Below are positions 15,984 to 24,600 of a DNA stretch of 47,184 nt, piece after piece (position 1 is the stretch's first letter; each line of letters opens with the position of its first letter). Origin of the DNA: an uncultured bacterium. Its GTDB lineage: Bacteria; Verrucomicrobiota; Kiritimatiellia; RFP12; UBA1067. The stretch is taken from the NCBI GenBank assembly GCA_902764415.1, contig CACWVU010000020.1, positions 1 to 47,184 of the forward strand, in the 5' to 3' direction. The notes under the pieces are model-generated. The model had not been told where the DNA came from. It ran no database searches and was given only the letters and a program-made list of their open reading frames with translations. The translations under genes and the position numbers were made by a program.

Positions 15984-18575
15984 TCAGCGTTTGATCACGT
16001 AGGACCCGGCCGGATACTCCTTCGACTCGGTCTCGCCGGGCAAAGTGACGCGCGCGACCGCGCCCTCGGGGACGGTGAACTCCCAGATCCAGGTCTCGCC
16101 CTCGTACCTCCACGCGCTCGTCACGAGGCCCGCGGCGGAACGGTAGGACGCCTTCACGGAGCCGAGACGGCGGTCCGGCACCGGCTTCATCACGATCGTC
16201 TTGAAGCCGGGCGAAGCCGGGTCGGCGGCGATGCCGGCGGCGCGGCGGTAGATCCACGCAACCACCTGGCCGTAGGCATAGTGGTTGAAGCTGTTCATCC
16301 CGACGGGGCCGAACCCGCGCTCCTTGACGTAGCCGTTCCAGCGCTCCCAGATCGTGGTCGCGCCTTGGTCGACGGAATAGAGCCAGCTCGGGAACTTGTG
16401 GCTCAGGAGCAGCGTGTAGGCGAGATCCGCCATGCCGTTGTCAGCAAGGACGTCCATCACGAAGTGCGAGCCGAGGAAGCCGGTCTTGAGGACGCCCTTG
16501 ACGCGCTTGCGGTAGCCGGCCTCGTCTATCTCGCTCTCGCCCTCGATGAGCTCCCTGAGGTGCGCGGCAATTGCAGCGCGCTGCTCGCCCTCGACGACTC
16601 CGGTCGCGAGCGCCATCACGTTCGCGGTCTGGAGGCCCGCGATCTCCTTGACGAGCATCCCAGTCGCCTTGTCGAAGAACCTGTCCTTGATCTGCGCGCG
16701 AGCCTTCTCGCCCATCGCGGCGTACTTCTTCTCGCCGGCCTCGTCGCCCACGCCCTTCGCCATCGCGGCCATCATGTCGCTGTCGAGCGCCCAGTAGCTG
16801 GAGTAGAGGAAGTCCCAGTAGAGGACCGCCTCCGGCTTGATCGAGCCGTCGGGGCTGCGCATGCGTTTGCTGCACGACTCGAGGTCCTCGAACGAAAGCC
16901 AGTCGGCCCACTGGTAGTTGTGGTTCTCGTCGATGAGCTTCGAGTGTTCGCATCCGGTCTCGTCGAGGCGCTTCATGTACTTCTCCATCGACGCCCAGTT
17001 CTCCTTCACGATCTCCGTGTCGCCGAACTGCTTGAACATCTCGAACGGCACCACGATGCCCGCGTCAGACCAGCACATGCGCATCGTCTCGGCGCTGCCG
17101 TACTGCGCGAGCGGCGCAACGCCGGGATAGCCGCCGCGTCCGTCCTGGGTGTCGCGCATGTCGCGCATCCACTTGCGGAAGAACGCGGACGTGTCGGCAT
17201 TGAACGAGCCGGTCTCGGCGAACACCTGGGTGTCGGCGGTCCAGCCGAGGCGCTCGTTGCGCTGCGGGCAGTCGGTCGGCACCGAGAGGTAGTTGGAGAG
17301 CTGGCCCCAGTAGACGTTGGCGATGAAGCGGTTGAGCGACTCGTCGCCGGTCACGAGGCTGCCGGCCTCCATCTCCTTCGTGATCGAGGAGACGGGGACG
17401 GACCGCAGGCACTTGATCACAACCGGCTTGTCGGCGGTGATCGAGACGTAGCGGTAGCCGAAGAAGGTGAACCGCGGCACATAGAGCTCGTCCTTCGCCG
17501 TCGCGAAGGTGTAGACCGCGCGCATCCCCTGGGCCGGCACGCGCAGGTTCTCGCGGTAGACCGAGCCGCCGGGGCCATCGTTGCCGCGGCTGCGCTCGCC
17601 GTTCATGTCGTTGAGCATTTCGCCGGGGAGGCAGGTGAGCGTGGCGCCGGGCTCGGACTTCATCACAAAAGCCGGAACCGCCGCGCAGTTCTGGCCGAAG
17701 TCGACGACGAGCGTCTCGCCGGGCTCGACCGCGAGCGCCGCGGCGGGGTCGAAGACGCGGGTCTTCACCACCTTGCCGAAGACGTTCTTCGCCTTGTCCT
17801 CGCCCTCGACGCCCTTCCAGCAGTACGCTTCGACCGGCTTGAGCGCCAGGTCGCCGCGCAGGACGACCTCCGCGCCGGCGGTCGGGAAGATCTCGCCCTT
17901 GAACTCCTTGTTCTCCTCGGGCGCGATGAAGTCGTCCGCGCCGAAGTACGGCTGCGCGACGCGCGCGTCGTACTCCTCGCCGTCGAAGATCGCCGCGTGC
18001 TTCACCGCGCCGGCGACGCCGCACTTCCAGTCCTTCAGGTTGGTGCCGAAGAGCTGCTTCTCGCCGTTCGCGAACTCGAGCTCGACGACCGAGCGGAAGG
18101 CGCTCTTCCTGCCCTTGAAGTTGACGATCTTGTCCCGCCACCAGCCGGCGGAGACCTCGGCGGCGAAGAAGTTTTCGTCGCCGGCTCCGGCCTTGACGAG
18201 GTCGGTGACGTCGTAGGTGAAGGAATACTTGGTCTTCTCGTTGTGGGTGAAGCCGGGCTTGAGGAAGTCGCTGCCGACGCGCACGCCGTTCACGTAGACC
18301 TCGTAGACGCCGAGGCCGGCCGTCATCCAGGTGGCCTTCTTCACCTTGGCTGCGTTCTCGAGCCTGCCCACGAACCAGCTGGTGCCGTCCGCCGCGCGCT
18401 GGATATTCTTCTGCCACCAGTCGTCCGGCAGCGTCTTCGCCTCCGGCACGCTGATCCATACGCTCTCCCTCCACGCCGCGGCGTCAAGTGCGGCGACACG
18501 GCGGTCGCCGGAGGGTTCGCATCCAGACGCCAGCGCCGCCAACGCGGCGGCGCCGATCACGATGTTCATGTTCAT
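15984..18575 (-). CDS. Alpha-L-rhamnosidase (GH78), predicted lipoprotein
   Basis: An 863-aa enzyme expected to release terminal L-rhamnose from plant polysaccharides or glycosides. The N-terminus has a lipobox (LASGC), so it is probably tethered to a membrane. An N-terminal beta-sandwich (VYEVYVNGVRVGSDFLKPGFT) is followed by the (alpha/alpha)6 barrel with the GH78 motif starting at D435: DCPQRNERLGWTAD, giving acid Glu441 and Asp448; a C-terminal beta domain closes the protein. The start (MNMN) is preceded by AAGGAAGG and overlaps the small membrane gene (ATGA). Upstream continuation of the frame is a shadow. Confidence 0.93.
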   Translation of the reverse strand: MNMNIVIGAAALAALASGCEPSGDRRVAALDAAAWRESVWISVPEAKTLPDDWWQKNIQRAADGTSWFVGRLENAAKVKKATWMTAGLGVYEVYVNGVRVGSDFLKPGFTHNEKTKYSFTYDVTDLVKAGAGDENFFAAEVSAGWWRDKIVNFKGRKSAFRSVVELEFANGEKQLFGTNLKDWKCGVAGAVKHAAIFDGEEYDARVAQPYFGADDFIAPEENKEFKGEIFPTAGAEVVLRGDLALKPVEAYCWKGVEGEDKAKNVFGKVVKTRVFDPAAALAVEPGETLVVDFGQNCAAVPAFVMKSEPGATLTCLPGEMLNDMNGERSRGNDGPGGSVYRENLRVPAQGMRAVYTFATAKDELYVPRFTFFGYRYVSITADKPVVIKCLRSVPVSSITKEMEAGSLVTGDESLNRFIANVYWGQLSNYLSVPTDCPQRNERLGWTADTQVFAETGSFNADTSAFFRKWMRDMRDTQDGRGGYPGVAPLAQYGSAETMRMCWSDAGIVVPFEMFKQFGDTEIVKENWASMEKYMKRLDETGCEHSKLIDENHNYQWADWLSFEDLESCSKRMRSPDGSIKPEAVLYWDFLYSSYWALDSDMMAAMAKGVGDEAGEKKYAAMGEKARAQIKDRFFDKATGMLVKEIAGLQTANVMALATGVVEGEQRAAIAAHLRELIEGESEIDEAGYRKRVKGVLKTGFLGSHFVMDVLADNGMADLAYTLLLSHKFPSWLYSVDQGATTIWERWNGYVKERGFGPVGMNSFNHYAYGQVVAWIYRRAAGIAADPASPGFKTIVMKPVPDRRLGSVKASYRSAAGLVTSAWRYEGETWIWEFTVPEGAVARVTLPGETESKEYPAGSYVIKR

Positions 18576-18922
18576 TTCGCGTTTCCTTCCTTTGGCTTTG
18601 AAACCTTCTTCGGCGTCGAGCTCGTAACCTTCACCGCACCGGTGGCGCCGGGGCGCGGACGGGACTGGTCGGACTTGACCGACACGCTGCCGCGCAGGTC
18701 GGCGAAGTAGCGGCCGATTCCGTCCCACGTGCGCGAGAAGCTCGCCGGCGAAGCCACCTTCCACGCCCAGAGCAAGGCGGCGATGGCCACGAGCACCGAC
18801 GCCGCGAAGCCGAAGCGGCTCCCCGGCCGGCGCTCGCCCGGCCGCTTCTGCGGCCGCGGCTCCGGCTTGGGCGGCTGCAGCCGCCCCTTCTCGTCAGTCG
18901 TACCGAATCGCGAATATGCCAT
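18572..18922 (-). CDS. Small single-pass membrane protein of unknown function
   Basis: A 116-aa protein. Residues 1-35 are basic and Pro-rich (PPKPEPRPQKRPGERRPGS), followed by one hydrophobic helix (FGFAASVLVAIAALLWAWKVA) and a basic Ser/Pro/Lys-rich tail. No catalytic motif is visible. It lies 15 bases after parE and overlaps the rhamnosidase start by 4 bases, so it is part of the same transcript. The basic flanks could fit a nucleoid- or wall-associated role, but nothing in the sequence decides this. Confidence 0.6.
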   Translation of the reverse strand: MAYSRFGTTDEKGRLQPPKPEPRPQKRPGERRPGSRFGFAASVLVAIAALLWAWKVASPASFSRTWDGIGRYFADLRGSVSVKSDQSRPRPGATGAVKVTSSTPKKVSKPKEGNAK

Positions 18923-18937
18923 GTCGTCCTCCGCCGC

Positions 18938-20782
18938 TCAGAAGTCGCTCGCGTCGCACACGAGCGAGTCCATGATGTAGTTCTTGCGCTCGGGCGTGTT
19001 GGCGCCCATGTAGAACTTGATCGTCTTCTCGACGTCGACGTCGTCCGCGCAGGTGACGGGGGTGAGCCGCATGTCCTCGCCGATGAAGTCCTTGAACTCC
19101 TTGGCATTCAGCTCTCCGAGGCCCTTGAAGCGGGTGGTCTCGCAGCCGCGGCCGCACTTCGCCTGCGCCGCGACCTTCTCCTCCTCGGAGAAGCAGTAGT
19201 ACTGCTCCTTCTTGTTGCGCACGCGGAAGAGCGGCGTCTCGAGGATGAACACGCGCCCGTCCGTCACCAGCTGGCGGTAGAAGCGCATGAAGAAGGTGGC
19301 GAGCAGCATCCGGATGTGGAGCCCGTCCACGTCGGCGTCGGTCGCGAAGATGATCTTGCCGTAGCGGAGGCGCTCGAGCGACTCGTCCACGTCGAGCGTC
19401 TTGATGAGGTTGAAGAACTCCTCGTTCTTGTAGAGGACCTCCTTCCCCACGCCGCAGGTGTTGAGCGGCTTGCCGCGGAGGAAGAACACCGCCTGGTTGA
19501 GCGCGTCGCGCGCGTTGCCGAGCGTGCCGCCGGCGGACTTGCCCTCGGTGAGGAAGATCATCGTGTCGTCGCCCTCGGGCTTGCCGGTTTTCTTGTTGAT
19601 GCGGTCGAGGCGCAGGTGGTTCTTCGAGTCCTTCAGCTGCGGCACCCGCACCGACACCGCCTGCGAGCGCTCGCGCGCCTGCTTCTTGATGGTGTTGAGC
19701 TGCGAGCGGATCTTGCCCGTCTCCTCGATCTTGGCGATCAGCCGGTCGGTCTCGGACGGCGAGCGGTGGAGCGCGGCCTCAATCTCCTTCTTCATCTCGG
19801 CGACGAGGTCGGCGCGCATGTCGTTCATCACGAACTTGATCTTCGTCTGCCCCTCGAAGACCGGGTTCATGATCCTCACCGCGACCGCGCCGAGGAGGCC
19901 GTCGCGGATGTCGTCGCCGTCGAACTTCTTCTTAGGGTCGTAGTCGTTGAGCGCCTTGGTGAGCGCCTCCTTGAAGGCGGTGAGGTGGGTGCCGCCGTCG
20001 GTGGTGTACTGGCCGTTGACGAAGGTGTGGTACTCCTCGCCGAAGCGGTTGGTGTGGGTGAAGATGATCTCCAGCGACTTGGTCTTCACGTGGAACGGCT
20101 GGTAGAGCTTCTCGAACTGCGCCTCGTCGGCGATCAGGTCGGCAAGGCCGCGGTCGGAGCGGATCTCCTGCCCGTTGAGGACGATGGTGAGCCCGGCGTT
20201 CACGTAGCAGTACATCTTCATGCGCCTCAGGACATGCTCCTCGCGCACCTTGAAGTGCTTGAGCACCTTGACGTCCGGCTTGTAGCGGATGAAGGTGCCG
20301 GGGTGCTCGCCCGCCTTGTCCCTGCCGCGCTTCTTCGACTTGAGCCGGCCCGCCTCGAAGTACGCCTCTGAGAACTCGCCGTCGCGGAAGCTCCTCACCT
20401 CGAAGAACTCCGAGAGCGCGTTCACCGCCTTGGTGCCGACGCCGTTCATGCCGGCGGAGAACTGGTAGTTCTCGTTGTCGTACTTGCCGCCAGTGTTCAT
20501 CTGCGAAACGCAGTCGACCACCTTGCCGAGCGGGATGCCGCGCCCGTAGTCGCGCACCGACACCTCGCCGGAGTCGTAGTTGACGGTCACCTCGATGCGC
20601 TTGCCGAAGCCCTGCCCGAACTCGTCGACCGCGTTGTCGATCACCTCCTTCATCAGGATGTAGATGCAGTCGTGGTACATCGCGCCGGTGCCCGGCTCGC
20701 CCACGTACATGCCGGGGCGCATGCGGATGTGCGTCACCGGATCGAGGGTGACGATGCTTTTGTCTCCATATTCCTTGGCCAT
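18938..20782 (-). CDS. parE: DNA topoisomerase IV subunit B (ParE-like GyrB/ParE ATPase subunit)
   Basis: A 614-aa type IIA topoisomerase B subunit. The GHKL ATPase motifs are present: EVIDNAVDEF, DYGRGIP and the lid FSAGMNGVGTKAVNALS. The TOPRIM domain has LTEGKSAGGTLGNARD, with Lys where most GyrB/ParE have Asp (EGDSA), plus the metal site ATDADVDGLHIRML. The length and the absence of the extra GyrB insert favour ParE. No parC/gyrA is adjacent. A TATAAT lies 10 bases before the ATG. Confidence 0.88.
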   Translation of the reverse strand: MAKEYGDKSIVTLDPVTHIRMRPGMYVGEPGTGAMYHDCIYILMKEVIDNAVDEFGQGFGKRIEVTVNYDSGEVSVRDYGRGIPLGKVVDCVSQMNTGGKYDNENYQFSAGMNGVGTKAVNALSEFFEVRSFRDGEFSEAYFEAGRLKSKKRGRDKAGEHPGTFIRYKPDVKVLKHFKVREEHVLRRMKMYCYVNAGLTIVLNGQEIRSDRGLADLIADEAQFEKLYQPFHVKTKSLEIIFTHTNRFGEEYHTFVNGQYTTDGGTHLTAFKEALTKALNDYDPKKKFDGDDIRDGLLGAVAVRIMNPVFEGQTKIKFVMNDMRADLVAEMKKEIEAALHRSPSETDRLIAKIEETGKIRSQLNTIKKQARERSQAVSVRVPQLKDSKNHLRLDRINKKTGKPEGDDTMIFLTEGKSAGGTLGNARDALNQAVFFLRGKPLNTCGVGKEVLYKNEEFFNLIKTLDVDESLERLRYGKIIFATDADVDGLHIRMLLATFFMRFYRQLVTDGRVFILETPLFRVRNKKEQYYCFSEEEKVAAQAKCGRGCETTRFKGLGELNAKEFKDFIGEDMRLTPVTCADDVDVEKTIKFYMGANTPERKNYIMDSLVCDASDF

Positions 20783-20792
20783 ATCTTGGTGT

Positions 20793-20798
20793 ATTATA
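20793..20798 (-). promoter_or_regulatory. -10 element (TGGTATAAT) of parE
   Basis: TTTTGGTATAAT ends 10 bases before the parE start. No good -35 is visible at 17-18 bases. The predicted 5' leader is only about 4 bases. Confidence 0.5.
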
Positions 20799-20830
20799 CC
20801 AAAATACGGCGCCGTCTGCGCAGCGGAAAC

Positions 20831-21604
20831 TCAGTCCCTGACGCGGAAGGACTCGATCGACTCGGCGAGGCGTGTCTTAGGGTCGATCGAAATCGCCGCG
20901 CCCTCGAGCGTGCAGGGTCCCTCGGCCACCTCGAAGCGCGCCGGGATGCCGGTAATGAACTTGCGGGTGACCGGCTTGAGGTCGCGCCCGATCGAGGAGA
21001 CGTAGGGGCCGGTCATCCCGAGGTCGGTGATGTACGCCGTCCCCTTCGGAAGCAGCCTGGCGTCCGACGTCTGCACGTGGGTGTGGGTGCCGGCGACGGC
21101 GGCGACGCGTCCGTCGAGGTAGTGTGCGAAAGTGGCCTTCTCGCTCGTCGCCTCGGCGTGGAAGTCGACCACCACCGGCACGTCCTTCGGAATCTCCGCC
21201 AGCGCGCGGTCGGCCGCCTTGAAGGGACAGTCCGCCGCCTGCATGAACACCCTGCCCTGGAGGTTGAGGACCGCGAGGCGGCCGACCGGCAGGTTGACGA
21301 TGCACCAGCCGCGGCCCGGGCACTCCGCGGCGAAGTTGGCGGGGCGCACCAGCCGCTCGACGCCGCCGATCTGCGCGGCGAACTCCTTCTGCCCCCAGGT
21401 GTGGTCGCCGAGCGTGATCGCGTCCGCCCCGGCGTCGAAGATCTCCTCCGCGAGCGCGGCGGTTATGCCCGAGCCCGCGGCGCAGTTCTCGGCGTTGACG
21501 ACCGCCGCGGCGGCGCCGAAGCGCGCCTTGAGCCCCTTGAGCTCCCGCCTGAGGATGCGCCGGCCGGGGTTGCCGACGACGTCGCCGACCATGAGCACAG
21601 TCAT
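20831..21604 (-). CDS. YmdB-family metallophosphoesterase
   Basis: A 257-aa calcineurin-like phosphoesterase of the YmdB/TIGR00282 group, which includes 2',3'-cyclic-nucleotide phosphodiesterases. Metal-binding motifs are GDVVGNPGRR (Asp8), NAENCAAG, GDHTWGQKE, DFHAEATSEK and GTHTHVQT. In many bacteria the gene neighbours rny; here it is the last gene of the nfu-iorB-hisS-Sel1 run. The start overlaps the stop of the Sel1 gene (ATGA). Confidence 0.9.
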   Translation of the reverse strand: MTVLMVGDVVGNPGRRILRRELKGLKARFGAAAAVVNAENCAAGSGITAALAEEIFDAGADAITLGDHTWGQKEFAAQIGGVERLVRPANFAAECPGRGWCIVNLPVGRLAVLNLQGRVFMQAADCPFKAADRALAEIPKDVPVVVDFHAEATSEKATFAHYLDGRVAAVAGTHTHVQTSDARLLPKGTAYITDLGMTGPYVSSIGRDLKPVTRKFITGIPARFEVAEGPCTLEGAAISIDPKTRLAESIESFRVRD

Positions 21605-22317
21605 TTCCTGCTCTCCAGCCACTTCGCCGCCGCCTTGTCGCCGCGGCAGGCGCGAGCCTTCATCCGCCAGAACATCGCCTTCTCCGGGTCGGAATTGACT
21701 CCGATGCCGCGGTCGAAGCACGTCGACATGTACATCATCGCCTCAGGATGGCCGCCTTCCTGCGCGGCGGTGCGGAAGCACTCGAACGCAAGCATCAGGT
21801 TCTTCTTGCAGCCGATGCCGTTCATGTAGCATGCGCCGACGTTGACGAAGGCATTGGGGTCGCGACGCTCGGATGCCTTGCTGAAGCACTCGAAGCCCTC
21901 GCGGAGAAGCCGCCGAACTTCATTCGTCGCCTCACCCTTGGCCGAGTTCGCCTCCTGCACCAGCATCGCGCCGAGCGCGTTGAGCGCCTGCACGTTGCCG
22001 CCATTCGCCGCCCGCTCCAGGAGGGCGCGGTCGTTCGACTCCATCGAAAGGAGATACCACGCGAGCGGATTGCCGCGCTTCTCCGCCAGGGACTTGATCG
22101 TACCGCGCGAGGAGTCGAGGTAGCGCGCCGCCTTCTCCTGGTCGTCGGTGGTGACTCCGATGACGAACTGCTGGAGCGGCTTCCCCTCCGCGGCGTCGCG
22201 CTCAACCACCGCGACCGCGGCATCGTAGCGGTCCTGCGAGACCGAGGTCCGCGTGTTGAGCACGGTTATGAGCGCCTCCGAGGACGCCATCGCGGCGGCG
22301 AGCACGAGCGCGGTCAT
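21601..22317 (-). CDS. Sel1-repeat protein
   Basis: A 238-aa protein with a weak N-terminal hydrophobic signal (MTALVLAAAMASSEA), so possibly exported. The C-terminal half holds Sel1-like helical repeats: NVGACYMNGIGCKKNLMLAFECFRTAAQEG and MYMSTCFDRGIG followed by DPEKAMFWRMKA form two clear units, with weaker ones before. Such solenoids mediate protein-protein contacts. It overlaps the hisS stop and the YmdB-type gene start. The longer open frame upstream is a shadow of hisS. Confidence 0.8.
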   Translation of the reverse strand: MTALVLAAAMASSEALITVLNTRTSVSQDRYDAAVAVVERDAAEGKPLQQFVIGVTTDDQEKAARYLDSSRGTIKSLAEKRGNPLAWYLLSMESNDRALLERAANGGNVQALNALGAMLVQEANSAKGEATNEVRRLLREGFECFSKASERRDPNAFVNVGACYMNGIGCKKNLMLAFECFRTAAQEGGHPEAMMYMSTCFDRGIGVNSDPEKAMFWRMKARACRGDKAAAKWLESRK

Positions 22318-23585
22318 AGGCTTATCTCGGCCTCTTCGCGCGTTTCGAGGTTCTTGAGCCTCGCGGCGCCCTTCTCCACGTCGTCCGGTCCCAGGAACAC
22401 CGCCTCCGCCGCCATCGACGAGCCGGCGTGGGCGAAGAACTTCTTCGGCTTCATCACGTGGAGCGCGAGGTCGACCGACTTTCCCTCGCGGCGCAGGCGC
22501 GCGGCGAGGCGCACCGCGGCGTCGCGCTGGGCGTCCTCCATGAACCCAACCGCGACGCCCCTGCGCGCAGAGGATGCGCTCCCGCCGAGGCGAGACTTCA
22601 GGAGCTCCGTCACCACCACGTCGCCAAAGCCCAGACCCACCGCGCTCATCGGCATTCCGCCGATTGCGGTGAGCAGGTTGTCGTAGCGTCCACCGCCGAA
22701 GATCGCCCGGAACTCGCCCTTGGCGTCGAAGCACTCGAACACGATGCCGGTGTAGTAGCTCAGGCCGCGAATGACGCCGATGTCGAAGACGAGCGACTCC
22801 GCGAAGCCAGCCGCCCCGGCGAGCCGGAAGAGCTCCGAAAGCTCGGCGACCGCGCGCGATCCCTCCGCCGCCGTGCCAAGGTAGGCGACGACCGAGTCGA
22901 GGTCCTTCAGCGAGAGGATTTCGAACACCTTGGCGACCAGCGCGTCGTCGAGCCCGCCGTCGCGCAGCATCGCGGCGATCTCGGCGTCCGGCATCTTGCC
23001 GCGCTTGTCGAGCGCGAGGAACACCTGCGCATGGCGGTCGGCGGGCACGCCGCTCCGCTCCAGCACCTCGCCAAGCAGCCGACGCGAGGAGACGTGCACC
23101 CTGAAGTCCGCCGTTGAAAGCCCCATCCGCCGCAGCGCGTCGCACGCCGCGCCGAGCACCTCCGCCTCGGCGAGCACCGAGTCCTCGCCGACGATGTCGA
23201 CGTTCCACTGGTAGTGCTCGCGCTTGCGCCCCTTCGTCATCCGCTCGTAGCGGAAGCACTGGGCGATAGTCGTCCACTTGATCGGGAACGAAAGCTCCTT
23301 CTGGCGCTGCGCCACCATCCGCGCGAGCGTCGGGGTCATCTCGGGACGCAGCGCGATGTGGCGCTCGGACTTGTCGAAGAAGTGGTAGATCTGCTCGCCC
23401 ACCTCCTCGCCGGCCTTCCTGGCCAGCAGGTCGTAGCTTTCGACGACGCAGCTGTCGTAGGGACTGAACCCAGCCGCCTCGCCGGCGGCGCGGAACGCGT
23501 CGAACACGCGGTTGCGCCACGCCATGTCCTCGGGGTAGAAGTCGCGCATCCCGCGCGGCGGCTCGAAGCTCAGCGTCTCGCCCAT
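22314..23585 (-). CDS. hisS: Histidyl-tRNA synthetase
   Basis: A 423-aa class II aminoacyl-tRNA synthetase. Motifs: FEPPRGMRDFYPED at the N-terminus, motif 2 region ALRPEMTPTLARMV and QCFRYERMTKGRKREHYQWNVDIVG, the HisA motif region GLSYYTGIVFECFD, and motif 3 GGGRYDNLL with GLGFG. The C-terminal anticodon-binding domain is present. The start was chosen at MGETLS, preceded by GGAGG. It follows iorB by 5 bases and overlaps the Sel1 gene. Confidence 0.95.
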   Translation of the reverse strand: MGETLSFEPPRGMRDFYPEDMAWRNRVFDAFRAAGEAAGFSPYDSCVVESYDLLARKAGEEVGEQIYHFFDKSERHIALRPEMTPTLARMVAQRQKELSFPIKWTTIAQCFRYERMTKGRKREHYQWNVDIVGEDSVLAEAEVLGAACDALRRMGLSTADFRVHVSSRRLLGEVLERSGVPADRHAQVFLALDKRGKMPDAEIAAMLRDGGLDDALVAKVFEILSLKDLDSVVAYLGTAAEGSRAVAELSELFRLAGAAGFAESLVFDIGVIRGLSYYTGIVFECFDAKGEFRAIFGGGRYDNLLTAIGGMPMSAVGLGFGDVVVTELLKSRLGGSASSARRGVAVGFMEDAQRDAAVRLAARLRREGKSVDLALHVMKPKKFFAHAGSSMAAEAVFLGPDDVEKGAARLKNLETREEAEISL

Positions 23586-23590
23586 CGCCT

Positions 23591-24187
23591 TCAGCCTCCG
23601 ATGGCGCGTTCGCGGCCGGCCGCGAACGCCCTGCGGTTCACCTCGAGGAGCTTCGCCTTGGGGCCCGAGAGGAGATCGGCCATCGCCGCGTACCACACCT
23701 CCTCCGGGAACGGGCACTTGGCCGAGAGCGCGCCAGCAAGCACCATGTTCATCGTGCGCGCGTTGCCGATCTCGCCGGACGCGATCGCGGAGGCGTCGAC
23801 CAGCACCAGCTGCCTGAAGGCCTTCTTCACCCTGCCGTCGAGGTCCTCGACCGGCGGCTGCTGGCCCGAGGACACCGTGACCGGCACGAGGCAGAGGTCG
23901 TTCACCACCGCCGTGCCGTCCTTCGCCAGCACCCCGGAGCTGCGCAGCGCCTCGATCTTGTCGAAGGCGACGAGGATGTCGGCCGTGCCCTCCTGGATGA
24001 TCGGCGAGGCGACCGACGCGCCGAAGCGCACCTGGCTCGTCACCGAGCCGCCGCGCTGGGCCATGCCGTGGATCTCGGACTTCTTCACGTCGTACCCGGC
24101 CATCGCCGCCGCCTTGGCGAGGATGTCCGCGGCGAGGATGATGCCCTGCCCGCCGACGCCGACGAGCGACACGTTCACCGTCTTCAT
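23591..24187 (-). CDS. iorB: Indolepyruvate:ferredoxin oxidoreductase beta subunit (IorB-like)
   Basis: A 198-aa gamma/beta-type subunit of 2-oxoacid:acceptor oxidoreductases. The signature GVGGQGIILAADILAKAA and KKSEIHGMAQRGGSVTSQVR are characteristic of IorB. With IorA (the TPP and ferredoxin-like subunit) it oxidises aryl pyruvates in anaerobes. No iorA is adjacent in this window. The start overlaps the nfu stop (TGATG), so the two are probably co-translated. Confidence 0.9.
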   Translation of the reverse strand: MKTVNVSLVGVGGQGIILAADILAKAAAMAGYDVKKSEIHGMAQRGGSVTSQVRFGASVASPIIQEGTADILVAFDKIEALRSSGVLAKDGTAVVNDLCLVPVTVSSGQQPPVEDLDGRVKKAFRQLVLVDASAIASGEIGNARTMNMVLAGALSAKCPFPEEVWYAAMADLLSGPKAKLLEVNRRAFAAGRERAIGG

Positions 24188-24408
24188 CAGCCCTCCACTC
24201 TCTCGACCGTGATCTCGGGGTCGAGCTCGCGGAGCGACGCCTCGATGCCCTGCTTGAGCGTCATCATCGCGAACGGGCAGCTCCCGCAATGGCCGACGAG
24301 GCGCAGATAGACGACCTTGCCGTCCATCTTCACGAACTCAAGGTCGCCCCCGTCGGCCTGCAGCCCGGCGCGGAGCTCCTCCAGCTTTGCCTTTACCTGA
24401 TCTTCCAT
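24187..24408 (-). CDS. NifU C-terminal-domain protein (Nfu iron-sulfur scaffold)
   Basis: A 73-aa protein equal to a lone NifU C-terminal domain. The N-terminal LRAGLQADGGDLEFVKMDG and the cluster-binding GHCGSCPFAM (Cys41, Cys44) are diagnostic. Nfu proteins carry [4Fe-4S] clusters to target enzymes. The coupling to iorB suggests supply to an iron-sulfur oxidoreductase, which is an inference. A GGAGGAAAGG ribosome-binding site precedes the ATG, and tRNA-Tyr lies just upstream on the same strand. Confidence 0.93.
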   Translation of the reverse strand: MEDQVKAKLEELRAGLQADGGDLEFVKMDGKVVYLRLVGHCGSCPFAMMTLKQGIEASLRELDPEITVERVEG

Positions 24409-24450
24409 AGGTCCTTTCCTCCGTCAAATCGCTGGTCTACAGGAATTTGT

Positions 24451-24536
24451 TGGTGGTGGGGCAAGGATTCGAACCTTGGAAGGCGTTAGCCAGCAGATTT
24501 ACAGTCTGCCCTCGTTGACCACTTGAGTATCCCACC
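24451..24536 (-). tRNA. tRNA-Tyr (anticodon GTA)
   Basis: On the minus strand an 86-base type II tRNA can be folded: acceptor GGTGGGA/CCCCACC (one A-C mismatch), anticodon stem GCAGA/TCTGC with loop CTGTAAA (anticodon GTA), a long variable arm, T stem CAAGG/CCTTG around TTCGAAT, and an encoded CCA end. The long variable arm with GTA is typical of bacterial tRNA-Tyr. Its own promoter lies 20 bases upstream, and nfu follows 42 bases downstream. Confidence 0.95.
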
Positions 24537-24555
24537 GATGCCAAATTTGGCGCGT

Positions 24556-24585
24556 AGTATACCATAATGCCTTCGCCGCAGTCAA
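24556..24585 (-). promoter_or_regulatory. Promoter of tRNA-Tyr
   Basis: TTGACT (24580-24585) and TGG-TATACT (24556-24561) are separated by 18 bases. The same TTGACN-18-TATACT layout is seen for the SGNH/GH28 gene and rplY. Confidence 0.7.
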
Positions 24586-24600
24586 GCGGCGGTGGGCGGA

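Noticed and set aside
14763..18710. A 1315-codon open frame on the plus strand
   Set aside because: It runs antisense to alkaline phosphatase and rhamnosidase, both with complete active-site motifs. Long antisense frames are expected from high GC at third positions, and its translation is low-complexity Arg/Ala/Glu/Val.
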